Shown in pieces: positions 36,399 to 48,200 of a DNA stretch of 64,000 nucleotides (the stretch's first letter is position 1; each line of letters begins with the position of its first letter). The translations under genes and the position numbers were made by a program. The notes beneath the pieces are model-generated. The model was not told the origin of the DNA, did no database searches, and saw nothing but the letters and a program-made list of their open reading frames with translations. The stretch is taken from NCBI GenBank assembly GCA_014871385.1, contig CM026426.1, positions 13,981,810-14,045,809 on the forward strand. Reading direction: 5' to 3'. Source of the DNA: Ceratodon purpureus. Lineage: Eukaryota > Streptophyta > Bryopsida > Pseudoditrichales > Ditrichaceae.

Positions 36399-36407
36399 TT
36401 AGGAATC

Positions 36408-38535
36408 ATGTGCTCCCTGTTTGCCAGCATCATTCACTGAGAAATCCAAAATGCCTTAGAATCGCAGAGCCCCAAGCCCCAAGCCCTCAGCATTTGACCG
36501 CTCAGCCCCATGCATACCCATCCGCATACATCCCAATCCCATGTCATTCTATCACATGTCATTAATATACACAGTGAACAGTGATTCCATCTTCCTCTTC
36601 GCGGCCCCCACTAGAGTGACAAAGGATCGGATGGAGCAGATGGCTTCAGGGAGATCGACGGCCCCAATTGCCGTAGGTAGTCCTCGATTTCGAGGCTGGC
36701 TAGTGACGAGGCCTGCCATGTGAGCTCATGTGGGCATTTGGACACATCATCTCATGCTCCCCACCAATAGGCAGAAAATCAAGAGACTTGTATTGATCCC
36801 AAGATAAAGGCTAAGTCTTTTGGGATCCTCGCCCATGATCAACTAAGCATCTGATTTGGTGTTAGCATCAACACTTTTCATTTGTTTCTTAGTTGGTTTT
36901 GAGACGATTTTCCAGCAGTGGAAGTTCATTCAAGGGAATCTAGAATCTTAGAATTTTTTTAGTGAGGATACATATGTGACTTAGAGATGTGAGGGCGGGG
37001 AACACTCTATATTAGACAAGTTTGGACTTGGAATGACATACGTAAAATGTACATGAATTCAACATATCAGTTGAATCCGGAATGAGTTTGTTATTGGAAG
37101 AAATTAACTAGACGCCATCAAATGCATAGTTTAGGTAGGATATATCATTTTCAAGGGAGACAAATGTTGTAATAGAATGATTGCATTTTGAGGTCCATAT
37201 TTTCTTGATATATGCACACTCTGTAAATCTCTATTCGAATTTTAGTATATGTTGAGCATTAGGTCTATGAAATAGTGTACACTACTTCCAATTTACTACA
37301 ATGTACACAAAAAAAATCATATTCCTTTGAAGTCAAGAGTCAAATTGTGGATCTCCACGTGTACTGGCCGTTTTATACACCTTCATCTGCGAAGGACTTA
37401 TCATCCAAAGAAGGAAATATAATCATTTGTTAACAAGTATTCAAACGTAGAAGGCATTGGCTATTGCTGGCTTTGTATTTTCTAATGTAAATAATTTTCC
37501 TTACATCAGTGGTTAAGGACATGGAGAAGAAAATTTGTAAGAGAATCCACGGTGATGCCACGGAAGTAGTAACAAGTGAAAACAAATTATGTTGGATAAT
37601 ATACCACCCCTCAAAGCTCAACACCGTAAACCAAGGACAAAAGAATCAATTTCATTGGCCTAATGCATCCACCAAGATTGGAACAGCTCGCAAACGAGAG
37701 CCATATGTGGAAGCCGGGCGCAGGGTAGACAGGACTGCCCGTTGGTGGAGGCAATCCCCCGCCAGAGTCCCGCCTTTAGAGCATCCCCAATGGAAACTTT
37801 CTTTATCGGCTCCCTAAACGTTCCAATGGGCTCTCCCCATGACGTCCCTGGTTCAAACTGTGAGAGGTTGCAATTGCCATAGGCGTGCGAAATATTTTCG
37901 GGCCCCACCACATGTAAAAGCGGCATACATGATGAGTGGTGAATGCGTTGTTGACTCTATTTGGCTAGGAATAAACATCTCCCTCTATAAGAGCATTTCT
38001 AATAGCAGCGGAGGTATGTTCTTTGAGGTCTCTTCATTGTGTGATATCGAGGTCAGGGTTCAGGGATGCTGGCCATGAGCATTGTGTTTTAGGACTAGAG
38101 CGGCTTGCGGTGTACTACTGTCGCAGGTCCGTGTCGCAGGAGGTTTGCGAGTCAATTCTTTAACTCTAAACCCCCCAGAGGCTATGTAGCGAGGGGAGTT
38201 GTGGAGGCCAGGTGGGCGATCACGTACTCGTTGCCGTCTTGGAGAGGGTATTGGGCCGGAGGTAGTGAGGCGTTTTGTATCCTTCGAGGGCGCTGGTTTG
38301 GTGAGCAAGGCGACTGCTTCTCGTTGTGGAGGTGGGCAGCAAGCGGAGGAAGACTACTTCGACTTCAAGCGTGTGGACAGGCGACGTTGCTCCTCGCCTT
38401 CGCTGGGTTACTTCAAGTGCGGTTACTGCCATGGACTCTCTGCACAAGCTGATCAGTACACTCGCGTTGTACCCTTCCCGTTTAATTTTGGTCTTTGTTT
38501 TCGGGTGTGGGCTGTGTGTTAGTCACGGTGGTCAC
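36408..38535. other. gene-free stretch with MITE fragments
   Basis: No convincing gene. It contains a partial MITE arm near 37731-37788 followed by GAGCATCCCCAATGG, a word common in plant MITE and SINE remnants. Open frames at 38.1-38.5 kb overlap on both strands and do not look like protein. Confidence 0.4.
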
Positions 38536-38768
38536 CTGTCCTAGAACTCTTCCTCTCTTCATGTTTTCCCGCTTTGTTGTCATCGTATCTGTCTGTCCTA
38601 GCATTGGCCTAGGGTTTAGGTTGGTATTCGAAGTAGGCCTTGTCGTTGTCTTCATTCCATTCCCTCCCACTTTTCCTTTGTGTTCCTCAGTCGTCGATCT
38701 GATCTCCTGGGCTTGTTTTTTCTCCGGCGGTCCCTCATTCCCTCCCATTAGTTCTCTTCCTTGATGCT

Positions 38769-38800
<32 letters not shown>

Positions 38801-41800
38801 CTTGTCGCCGGTGAGTTAGGTTTGGCTCCCTCTCCCCACCCCCTTCACTTCGCATCAAGCCTTCATGCACTACACTCTCTTTAAACCTAGGTCCCCTTCG
38901 TAGGTCTTGGGAAGTCCCCCTCTTTCTTGGGCGCCTTGTTTTCCCTCTCCTTCACTGGTTTTGTGCACCGTGGCTTCATTTTCTTCAATTTTTCTTTTTT
39001 TTTCTTTTTTTCTTTACGTTCTTTAAATTTTCCGTGGTTCATCGTTCTCCGCCTTTGGTAAATCTCTTTCCCGCGGCGATGTCGCTGCTCCGGGCCCTGA
39101 CAATGGTGCCCTTCGCTGCCCAGATCCACAATCCCAACACGCCGGACCTCTCCCGACTCAGTTGCCACGACGTCTGCGATGTGCTCAGGCTGAGGGCAAC
39201 AAAACTCGATGTCAGTACCTTGTCCAAGGAGTGGCAGACGAAGATTGCGAAGATGGAACAAGGGATAGTCCTGGGGGTAAGCAACCACCACTCCTCACCT
39301 ATTCAGAGCAGCCTGTCCTAAATTTTTTTTGTTTTTTTATTTTCCTTTCGGTGTTTGAATATACTATGTGGGCTTTTGGTTTGGGGGTTCGGATCCATGG
39401 GCTCTCTGTTCCGGAAGCTTGTGGTGGAAGGGAAGTTTGGCCCGGAGCACGTCATTGTATGCTCTAGCACATGGGTGGGATACGCGCCGAATAGGGACGC
39501 CTTCACCATGTCAGAATATGACTAGCTGATGGTGGAGGTGAACCTATTGTGGCGAAGGGTGGACTGTCACCGGAGGGAGTTGGGAAGGCGAGGACAAAAA
39601 TTCCCTTCGTATGCAAGTATTGCGACCTCGATATGGTGGACAAGGCAAATCTGTCATGGCATCGACAAATGGAGTGTTGTGAAGGCTACGTCTACGACAA
39701 CTTCGGCCCGCTGAAGATTTATCCGTCAATGGGGGTGAATGGCAACAAGGAGTCAACGGCGGTCTTCCGGAAGTATAACATCAAATTGCCCTGGCAGATG
39801 CTCAGAGAGAAGAGCTTGCCACAAGACACAGACGGGGACAAGTTGGAAACGCCTGGAGAGAGCAGCGACTCGGGGGATGACACTACGACAGAGGAGGGGG
39901 GGCGGGATGTGGGCGCAGGGGTGGAGGTGGTCGAGATCTCTAGTCCAAAGGGGGTGACAAGGGCGGAACGTGGGAGGCAGCGGAAACGGACACCGGCGTT
40001 AGGGAAGCGACCAAGGAATGAGGACCCGCGAAGTGTGTCCAAGTTGCTGTTGGAGAAGCACAAGGAGTGGGAGAAGTCAGGGTCGCCAAAGAGGTCTAGG
40101 GCGGGAGGGGCGCAGAAGGGGAAGGCAAGGCCATCCAGTGCGGCCGGAGAAAGAGCTGAGTCGAGGGGTGACCGTGGAGGACCGCTGGGGGGAGGTGGGA
40201 GAGATGAAACAGCAGATGCTTCGGATGGGAGAAAGGCGGGCACGTCGGGGGGCGGGGTTGGGGGAAGGACGCGGGCGGCGACTGCACAGGGTGGGACACT
40301 CCAAGGAGTGAGCCGAAGAAGCGTGCGCGGGCGGGTTCTCCGAGCTCGGTGCAGAAGACCACTTCGGAAGAGTGGGTGCCATCAGTGGAGGGTGGTAGGC
40401 GGGGGACTCACCAGACCAGGCCAGTGGCAGGGCGCGTGCCGACATTGGGACGCAAGGTGGATGGTGAGTCCAAGGAGAATGAGACGGTGCAGCCTAGGGG
40501 GAAGGAGGCGGTGCAGCCCAGGGATCCACGACAGAGGAGGCGATTGCGGATTCAAGAGGAAGCCAAGGACCGAGCGAGGACGCTGTTCCCGGACACTATC
40601 GTGAAGGTCGCGCCAAAGAAGCCAAGTCATCCATCGGGGTTGTATTGCTTGCAAACGGAGGTGGCCACTCTTATGCCGCTGGAGTCGATGAAGGATCTTC
40701 ATCCCCCGGTTGAGACGCTACGGAAGCTATAGGAGGTGGGGCAGTTACATGGGATGGTTGCACATGCATGGGGCCCATTGCAATTTAATCATGATTTGAC
40801 GGTGAGTATTCCGGCACTAAATGGATGAGTCCCTGTTTATCCCGTGTACTCACTCACCCAGGATCAGTATCCCTTCTAGGAATCCATGCATTTTGCAGGA
40901 CGGTATTCCCATCCAGTCATTGAAGCTTCTAGACAGGTGCAAGCAGGCATTCACAGCGAAGTGTGGCGAAGCAATTGAGCGGGAGATCTCAGACTTCTAC
41001 CTTTACCACAACAACGTACTCAGCTACGATACGCGTGTGAAGAAGTGGCAGGTGTCCGTGGAGGCGAGGAAACTCGTCGCAAAAAATCGGGCGGCGTTTG
41101 TAGCTGAGGAGATGGCTCGATTTGACAGAGAGATGAGTATTGCAGCGGAGGGAGCCAAATGGGGGTGGTCGCCAGTGTTTGCCCACATGATCTTGCTGCC
41201 CATGCCGCCTTGCCTGTGCAGGCCTTGTGAGCACTCCAAGGAAGAGTTCCAAGGTCTGCTCAAATGGATGGAGCGTGAGGGACGGGTGATCGGGGAGAAG
41301 AACAGCCCCCCTATATGACTAGGGCCTTCAAACTTTTCTGTTGCAACGAGGTAGGTAGTCGGATTCCGATGCTGTGTCCAGTGCAGGGGCTTACGGAGGA
41401 CCGCCTAATGGCGCGATCCGACCAGGTGATGTTGGCTATGGAAGAGCTCATACGATTGGGGAAGATTTATTTTTTGACCATGGATATGCACGGGGAGGAA
41501 TTCGAGACATTCAGGGAAGTCCTTGATCTCGGGGACGACAAGGGTAGGCAGGTGGAAAGCTTCCAGCATTGGAGAAGGGGCACATTCATTTGAGCATGCC
41601 TAGATACCGTGGAGCAGGGGAAGGAGGAGATTCAGCAAGACATGTGGGTAACGAACCCGGGGTGGACCGAGAGAAGGTCGCAAACGCCTTCAGGACTATG
41701 CTACTTCTTCGGGAGAACATTGACCTTGAGTACGCACTCGGGTCTTTGGAGGCTACGGGACAGTCGCCGGCTGCGGGGGAGACTCTGTATGATGCGGCAA

Positions 41801-42599
41801 AGGAGATGCTGGTCGATAGCATGCACCACATGCATGCCAAGATGTCGGATTGGAACATTACAATTGATCTGGAGGACTTAGACTACTTCCGGCCATCACA
41901 GGTGCCGAGCACATTTGACATGCCCTGTATTGACCCGTGTCATGACGGGGACAGTACATTCAGCCCGATGGAGCGAAGCTAGTCAAAGGACCGCAATGCA
42001 GGGGGAGAGTGGGACAACTTATTGGATGGGCAAGTCCAATACGTCAAGCCGCAGCAACCTTCGTGCACTCCAGTAGTTTCTTTGGCTGCGGTTTAGTTGG
42101 TTAGGACAGGTGGGGCACTATAGACATGTGGTGTTAGAATACTGTTCAGTAGGCGTAGTATAAGATAAATCCAGGATTCCCAGGCTGCTGCAATCTGTTG
42201 CTTTAAAAGACCTTGCATTCAGATGCAATTTTTTTCCTTGCATTCAATCGTTCAGGGGCGTTGGGTGATATCTGCTGGACAGCCGGGGCTCAAGAGACAT
42301 TTAGGACAGAGACCATTGTTTTGTTAATAAATAAATAAAACTTAAACTCTTTTTACAAACATTAGTTGATCCTTTGTTCGTCCTAGGTTCTCCACTCTCT
42401 AAGACAGTGACAGGCAGATCAGGTGAGTTTGCAAGCAAGATCTGGGCACTCGGAGGGGAAGACGGATATTTGCTACATGGAGAAACAGCAGACCTAAAGG
42501 ATTGTATCAGGGAATTGCGCTATTAGGACAGACGATCTGCAGAATAGACGAAGGGGAGGACGGTATTAAGATAGGTCACATTTGGTGCAGTCTGTCCTA
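38536..42599. repeat. dispersed octamer CTGTCCTA / TAGGACAG
   Basis: Seven exact copies: 38536, 38593 and 39313 in one orientation, 42112, 42302 and 42524 in the other, and 42592 again in the first. They cluster at both ends of the zinc-finger gene, like subterminal repeats. Chance would give about 0.1 copy in this span. A 31-base poly-T lies at 38770-38800. Confidence 0.65.
39079..41982 (+). pseudogene. zinc-finger gene of element F, fragmented
   Basis: ATG at 39079 begins a 61-codon exon (LDVSTLSKEWQTKIAKMEQG) ending at GTAAGC. The main exon near 39549 has a C-x2-C-x12-H finger (FVCKYCDLDMVDKANLSWHR), an acidic Ser/Asp/Glu stretch and long Lys/Arg/Gly-rich segments, then a frame change near 40350. 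Later exons read LLDRCKQAFTAKCGEAIE, KWQVSVEARKLVAKNRA (40900-41318), then SRIPMLCPVQGLTEDRL and DREKVANAFRTMLLLREN to 41982, in three frames. Its high GC differs from its neighbours. The flanking CTGTCCTA repeats suggest a DNA-transposon gene, possibly DNA-binding. Family not recognised; exon joins not established. Confidence 0.45.
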
Positions 42600-42690
42600 A
42601 TTACAGTTTTGACCAGGGTGGGCTCCATTTTGAATTTAAATTAAACTAAGACAAAAAAACTTTAACTCTGGAATGGAAACGAATTTGAGG

Positions 42691-43038
42691 AAGGAAAATT
42701 AAAAAATGAAATGGGGTAAGAGGGGATAATTGGAGAAGGGAATATATGGGTACGATTGGAGAGTTTCTAGTTTCGTATGCAATCATCGATGTTGCTTCTC
42801 CTCTTTACATGCTAGGATAGTAGAAGCAGGATTCGCTGTTTTGATCATTATTAAAAATGACTAAAATTCTGTGATGCTGTGGTGGTGTGTTGCAATGCAA
42901 TCGTTTGGCTTCTTTCTAGAGTGGTGTGACAGTAATGCCGTTTAGCAACTTCATGCCTTTCAAGGGGTTTTGAGAAAGGAAAATTAAAAAATGAAAATGG
43001 GGTAAGAGGGGATAATTGGATAAGGGAATATATAGGTG
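42691..43038. repeat. pair of ~62-bp direct repeats
   Basis: AAGGAAAATTAAAAAATGAA...GGGGATAATTGGA...AAGGGAATATATRGG occurs at 42691-42752 and again at 42976-43038 with few differences. Between them lies non-coding DNA. Origin unknown. Confidence 0.7.
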
Positions 43039-43189
43039 CGCTGAAGTAGAAATTAAAATCAAGTAGACATAGCATTATTGTGAAAAAATTATCAGATGTG
43101 AAGTATGAGGGAAATCTGGTTCAATGCAAAGACGTTTTGACCATTGAGATGGTGAGAAATAGTGAAGTTGGAATGGAATCGACTAAAAT

Positions 43190-43408
43190 CTCATTGAAAA
43201 TGTTTATGTGCACACTTGCCCTCGTAAGCATGAAGATCTGCGCTTGCTCCTCAAAATTCCACCGGATGGTTGGCTTAGAATGGAGACCGTGCGCCACTTG
43301 TGGGATCGGTACTACCGATATTGCATGAATGGGGTTCATGCTTTCCCTTCTCTTCGGGAGGTGAACGCGCGAATCACTGACATTTATCCAAGTGACAATA
43401 CAACGTGA
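43190..43408 (+). CDS. unknown protein fragment
   Basis: The frame reads KHEDLRLLLKIPPDGWLR, ETVRHLWDRYYRYCMNG and VNARITDIYPSDNTT before TGA at 43406. It looks like genuine protein but has no recognised motif. It lies just outside the left end of element C. Confidence 0.35.
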   Translation, partial: LIENVYVHTCPRKHEDLRLLLKIPPDGWLRMETVRHLWDRYYRYCMNGVHAFPSLREVNARITDIYPSDNTT

Positions 43409-43917
43409 GAAGCGTTTCAAGTGAAAAGCTTGTTTTGATTTTTATCATAGCCACCCGGGCGTACACTCAAAGCATTGACATGGCAAGTAGAAATTAAATT
43501 CATTAAATTCTGCAAACATCAATATTAAAATATAGAAAACATATAAGGAATAAGGAAGAGAAAAAAAAATTAATTAAAAAAACAAAGTTAAATTCAAGAA
43601 ACAAAAAATTGTATTTAAAAGTGCCACAGAGAACGGGATAGAGATTGACCCGCGGAAAATTCAGGATTGGGATTCGTATATGAAAGAAATATATGCCACA
43701 TTTAAGTAAATCCGGACTTAAAGGTAAAAACCGGACCTTGAGTACACTTTTTGCATGATTATAAGACCGTGGGATCACACCATGATGTCGTGGGCAGTAT
43801 CACAAAAATGCACTATTTACTGGTTTTCAGCCGAAGTTCAGACAATGTTGCACAAATTGAGCTTAATATATATTTATTGACAAGGTTATGTTTGTTTACA
43901 GACAATGCAGTGGGATC

Positions 43918-44591
43918 CTACGATCCACCATCACTACGTAGCACTCTTTCAATGTGCCACCTCTCAATCAGTCTACGCTTAAACTTTCCATCCTTCTGAT
44001 TTCTACGCAGGTACTCCTTTACCGAGGCGTAATACTTTAGCGGCAGAATGAACGGAAGCAACGCTGTTGCTACGTCAGGAATTACGTTTGCTGCATTGGG
44101 TAACGACATTTCACCACTCCACGGAGTTGGAAAGTAGCACGCCAGGTCTCCATTGAAAACATGCCTCATTGGCTAGTCATCAACCATCAGAATTTTGTCT
44201 GGACGACAGAAGTGCTTCGATTTCTCGTCCGTTACGAGTCTGGATAGCTCCTTGTCGCAAAAAGGATACAAATGCGGCCTGGAACACTTGTTTCGTCCAT
44301 AACAGAAGAGCAACCTCAATCAAACTTATCGGGTAGGAGATATCGAATAACCTTACTTAGTCTTGCAGGGGCCATGGAGGACCATATTCCAACTTTGAAG
44401 TTGTTGAGAAGTATCCTAAAGAATTCCAGAAGACCGGGACGAGCCATAATGTTCCTCGGATTGAAGCGACGGGGGGTGCACTTGATATATTGCTCAAAAC
44501 AAAGCAATCCGTTAACAGATAGCACTATAACCTTCCTCGAAACGTCTCGTCGCTCTGAACATGAAGCACCGCCAGATATTATAACCAACAT
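43918..44591 (-). pseudogene. FCP1-like HAD-fold protein, second copy
   Basis: ATG at 44591, two bases from a palindrome copy, opens a frame with RKVIVLSVNGLL, then ARPGLLEFFRILLNNFKVG, IWSSMAP, then (after a frame change near 44310) LRLLFCYGRNKCSRPH, PFCDKELSRLV, then ILMVDD and CYFPTPWSGEM. This order (hhhDxNG; RPGL..F...F.V..WSS; LLF...KC; hhhDD; P.PW.G) is that of the plant FCP1/NIF-like HAD phosphatase family. The nucleophile position is Ser instead of Asp, and a TAG at ~44168 follows MVDD where Gln would fit. So it is either a catalytically dead relative or a decayed gene. It lies downstream of the larger HAD-containing gene on the same strand. Confidence 0.65.
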
Positions 44592-45205
44592 AATGGATCG
44601 TAGGATCCTACGATTCCGAAATAAAAACAATGATCGCAAAAGCATGGAAACCATAATCGGACGCGCTATTTTGTACAAGGGCATCACTGGATCCTACGAT
44701 GTGGAAAATTGGATTTATCCATATACGGAAGGTTCCTAATTCACGTCTAGACCATAGCTCCTATACATCACTCCCTGACCGCAGAAACTACTGTAAAAGT
44801 GGGGATTACAACACAGCCCTCCTCAATGTGCGTGGTCTAATCCTACAATCATATTACAATTTGCACTCTCCTCGTAGTGAACAAAATACTGTTCACACAA
44901 CCTGTGGATAGAATGTTGTTACACCTGGATTCAAAAAGTTGAGGTATATCCTAGAAGTTTATGTAGATAAGAAATTTTACAAAGTGTGCAACTCAATACA
45001 AATATTGAAGTAGCTAGTGAATCACTCATAGTTAAGTGCTTCAAAAACTGAAACCCACCTTGTTCACCGGTATTTACCCTTCACTACGAGAACTATATCC
45101 TCATTACTATGTGCGTCCTTGAAAGGAATGAAACAAAACTTTACAAAGTATACACGACGCGCCTAACACTAAATTTGTGGGGTGATTATCCAACAAATGA
45201 CTATC

Positions 45206-48200
45206 CTATTTACATCCATCCAGAATATCCTTAGCCAGTTTACCAGTGAAGTCCTTCCTACAGTCCTTGAATCCGGGCTCAGGGTAATTGTTACGGACAT
45301 AATTCTGAACAGTCTGGCCAGATTTGAACATACTTTCGAGCCAAGGATGCAGAGTGGACATGAGGAACTTGTCCCCAGGCAACCCCGTCCACGGAATGGG
45401 AAAGATTGCATCATGGTAATCGTTGAGAAGATTCTTGTACCAGGTGTCGTCAATGAGCAATGTTCGGCTTAGGTCAACATGCTCAAGCTTTTCCTGGACA
45501 ACCTTAAGGTCCTTAAGCATGATTTGCTTGTCTGGGTTTTCCTCGTTTCGGTAACTGGACTTGGTAGCTTCGGTCTGCGTTAGCACCGTTAGGAGCTCCG
45601 GCTTAAGTTTTGACCCTTCTAAAACTTTCGCTAGAATCCTATCCACATTCTTTTTGATCATACAACTCCATACCACGACATTAGCCTTCTCTGCTAACAG
45701 CTCCATGAACTTTCCCGCGTCAGGCCTAACTTTGGTTTCTTGACTCTTACTGCCGCCTCGCAATACAAGGAAACCATTCAAGTCCACCACAATAGTGTAC
45801 CGAGGTTGCCTTACCTTCTTGACATTAGTCCAGGTTGACTTTGCGGGGTTAGTTTGTTTGCCTGCAAAAGACAGCCAAATCGTTAATAAGAATCATCCTT
45901 GCAGAACACACGTCATGTAAAATCAAATAGTGTGGCGAGAATTACCTTCTCTAGACGATGCAGATCCCTTTTTCATTGGTACAATTGGTACATTTTTCTT
46001 GCTTTGCGTAGACGTCGAAGACTTTAACCCTTGAGATCAAAAGAAGACATTTCTGTTAGAACACTGAGACGAGCGTATCGATCGTAGGATCCTACGATCC
46101 TGAAAGAGGAGGTCACATTTCAACAAACCAAAATAGAGATCGTAGGATCCTACGATCCATTTGAGAGATCGTAGGATCCTACAATGTGCAAGGAGATGAT
46201 ATAAGGATTAAATTTTCCCTTCTGGATCGTAAGATCCTACGATCCTAGAGTCCATAGAAAATGCCTGAAAAGGATTACTCTGATTCCGCTAAGAAAAATG
46301 GTGGGAAATACCTTCTGTGGGAGCTCTCTTATTCGCAGGCGGCACATCACGGGAGCCAGACTCCGACCGGTAAATTTCCTGGGAAACTGTGAAGGGGTCC
46401 GATCCAGGAGGGCTGAAAGGCGGCAACCCCGCTTTGTGGGCTTCTGCAAAGACACCAGTAAGTACCTCTTTGTCCTTTGCTAAGTCGCTAGGCACAGATG
46501 GAAGAGCGTATGGATCCGGATCGTCCTGCATTTGCGCCAGCGTATCCGCGACATTTTGCTGCTGCAAATCACCCTCGGACCCTTGGGCCTCACTTCCGGA
46601 CGTAAATAAGTCGGTATCGATATGCATTGGAGACGGTTTAGCCCATGGATAATGAACTGGCAAAGAAGATGTAATGCCAAAGGGAGGTGTAGTCAGCTCA
46701 GCGTCTATCGCTGACTGCATTTCAGCATCTTGTCCAGGAGGGCCAGAATCGCCATGGAAACCTTTCTCTGCACTTGAACTAGTACCCCCCTGGTATTTTT
46801 CTTGATCTAGACTAATCGAAGAGTAAATCCCGCGTTCACTTCGGGAAAGCTCCTTCGGAGGGGTGGACTCCGGCGTGAAAGCGGATCTTGGAAAGCATCC
46901 ACCTCGAGATGGCGGGTTGTTGGGAGGGTTAACCTGCAAAGCGATCAGTAACGGAAATAAATACACGAAATGTTTAACAATGACACATTGCATGGTTCGT
47001 TCCACAATAGTGACATTCATCTAGTTAGTTCTGTACCATGTGTCAAACACCACAACTGATTACTAGTACAGAAGTCGGGAACTGCATCATACTTGGTAAA
47101 GATTTTCATAAATCTCTTCATCGACATCGTCGGTCCGACGTCCGCCGAGATTGTGTGAGCCATACTCATGTTCAAAAGATCCTTCCATGTTCAGTCTCTT
47201 GCGAGCACCTCCTCCACGGAGGTGCAAACCCTCCTCTTCTCCCCGCCGTTCATCATGCTCATCCTCTTCATCCTCTTCTATCTCCTCTCGCTCTTCTTCC
47301 TCCTCATCGTCGGAAAGCTCAAGCGGACGTTTTTCCCGGGAAGTGGCACCCCTCTTCGATTTCTCCCTCATTGTCAGAGCCTCCATAGCAGGTACAGTTA
47401 TGGCGAGCGTTTTCGCACTTTCGAGAATATCACTCGTCGTTTTCGTCGCTTTCTCCACTTCATTCTCGTTGAAAACAATTTCGAGGACTTGCGCGCCTCT
47501 TGTCTGTAACAACACAAAGTAAGGTGGAAGAGTGAATACGAGAAGCCCGTAGGTGATAAAATTACGACAATAAATGGAATAAGACATTGAAAGCAGTAAG
47601 GATTTAGGGAACGAGATCGTAGGATCCTACGATCCTCATACTGCTCAATGTGAAACGGCACGGAACTTGGAGATCGTAGGATCCTATGATCTCCCAAAGC
47701 ATGATCGTTGAAGGGCGAAACTCGTTCAGAGATCGTAGGATCCTACGATCACTCGAACGCTAACTTGAATTTCTAATTTGCTGTAATCACTGAATATAGT
47801 TATCGTCGTGGGATCCTACGATCCCAACTAGGTAGGAGATGATGTAACTATAATTAAAAGAGGAAAATATGACAAGCAGAACGGGTTGCAGGGGATGAGA
47901 TCGTAGGATCCTACGATCCTCTTACCAGGCCAATCCAAGTGATCGAAGGACCGCCTCCAATGTTGACCAGAATGTTGTTAGGTGCTCCCAGGGTGCCAAG
48001 AATGTGTGTAACTGCATCGATGTTGAAGTTAGCATAACCATCTTGTGCCCATTGTGTCGGGGGATCCTTGAAATCAGCTGCAGATACAACCTGGTAGAAG
48101 GGCATGTCTATACCGTAAGCTTGTTGGAAGCAAACCGAATCAGGCGTCCTCTGATTGAAGTCGTTTCCATAAACAAAATTGAAGTACAGGGGGAGTGTAG

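Noticed and set aside
38105..38764. Overlapping open frames on both strands at 38.1-38.8 kb
   Set aside because: GC-rich DNA keeps several frames open at once; none shows a motif or protein-like composition.
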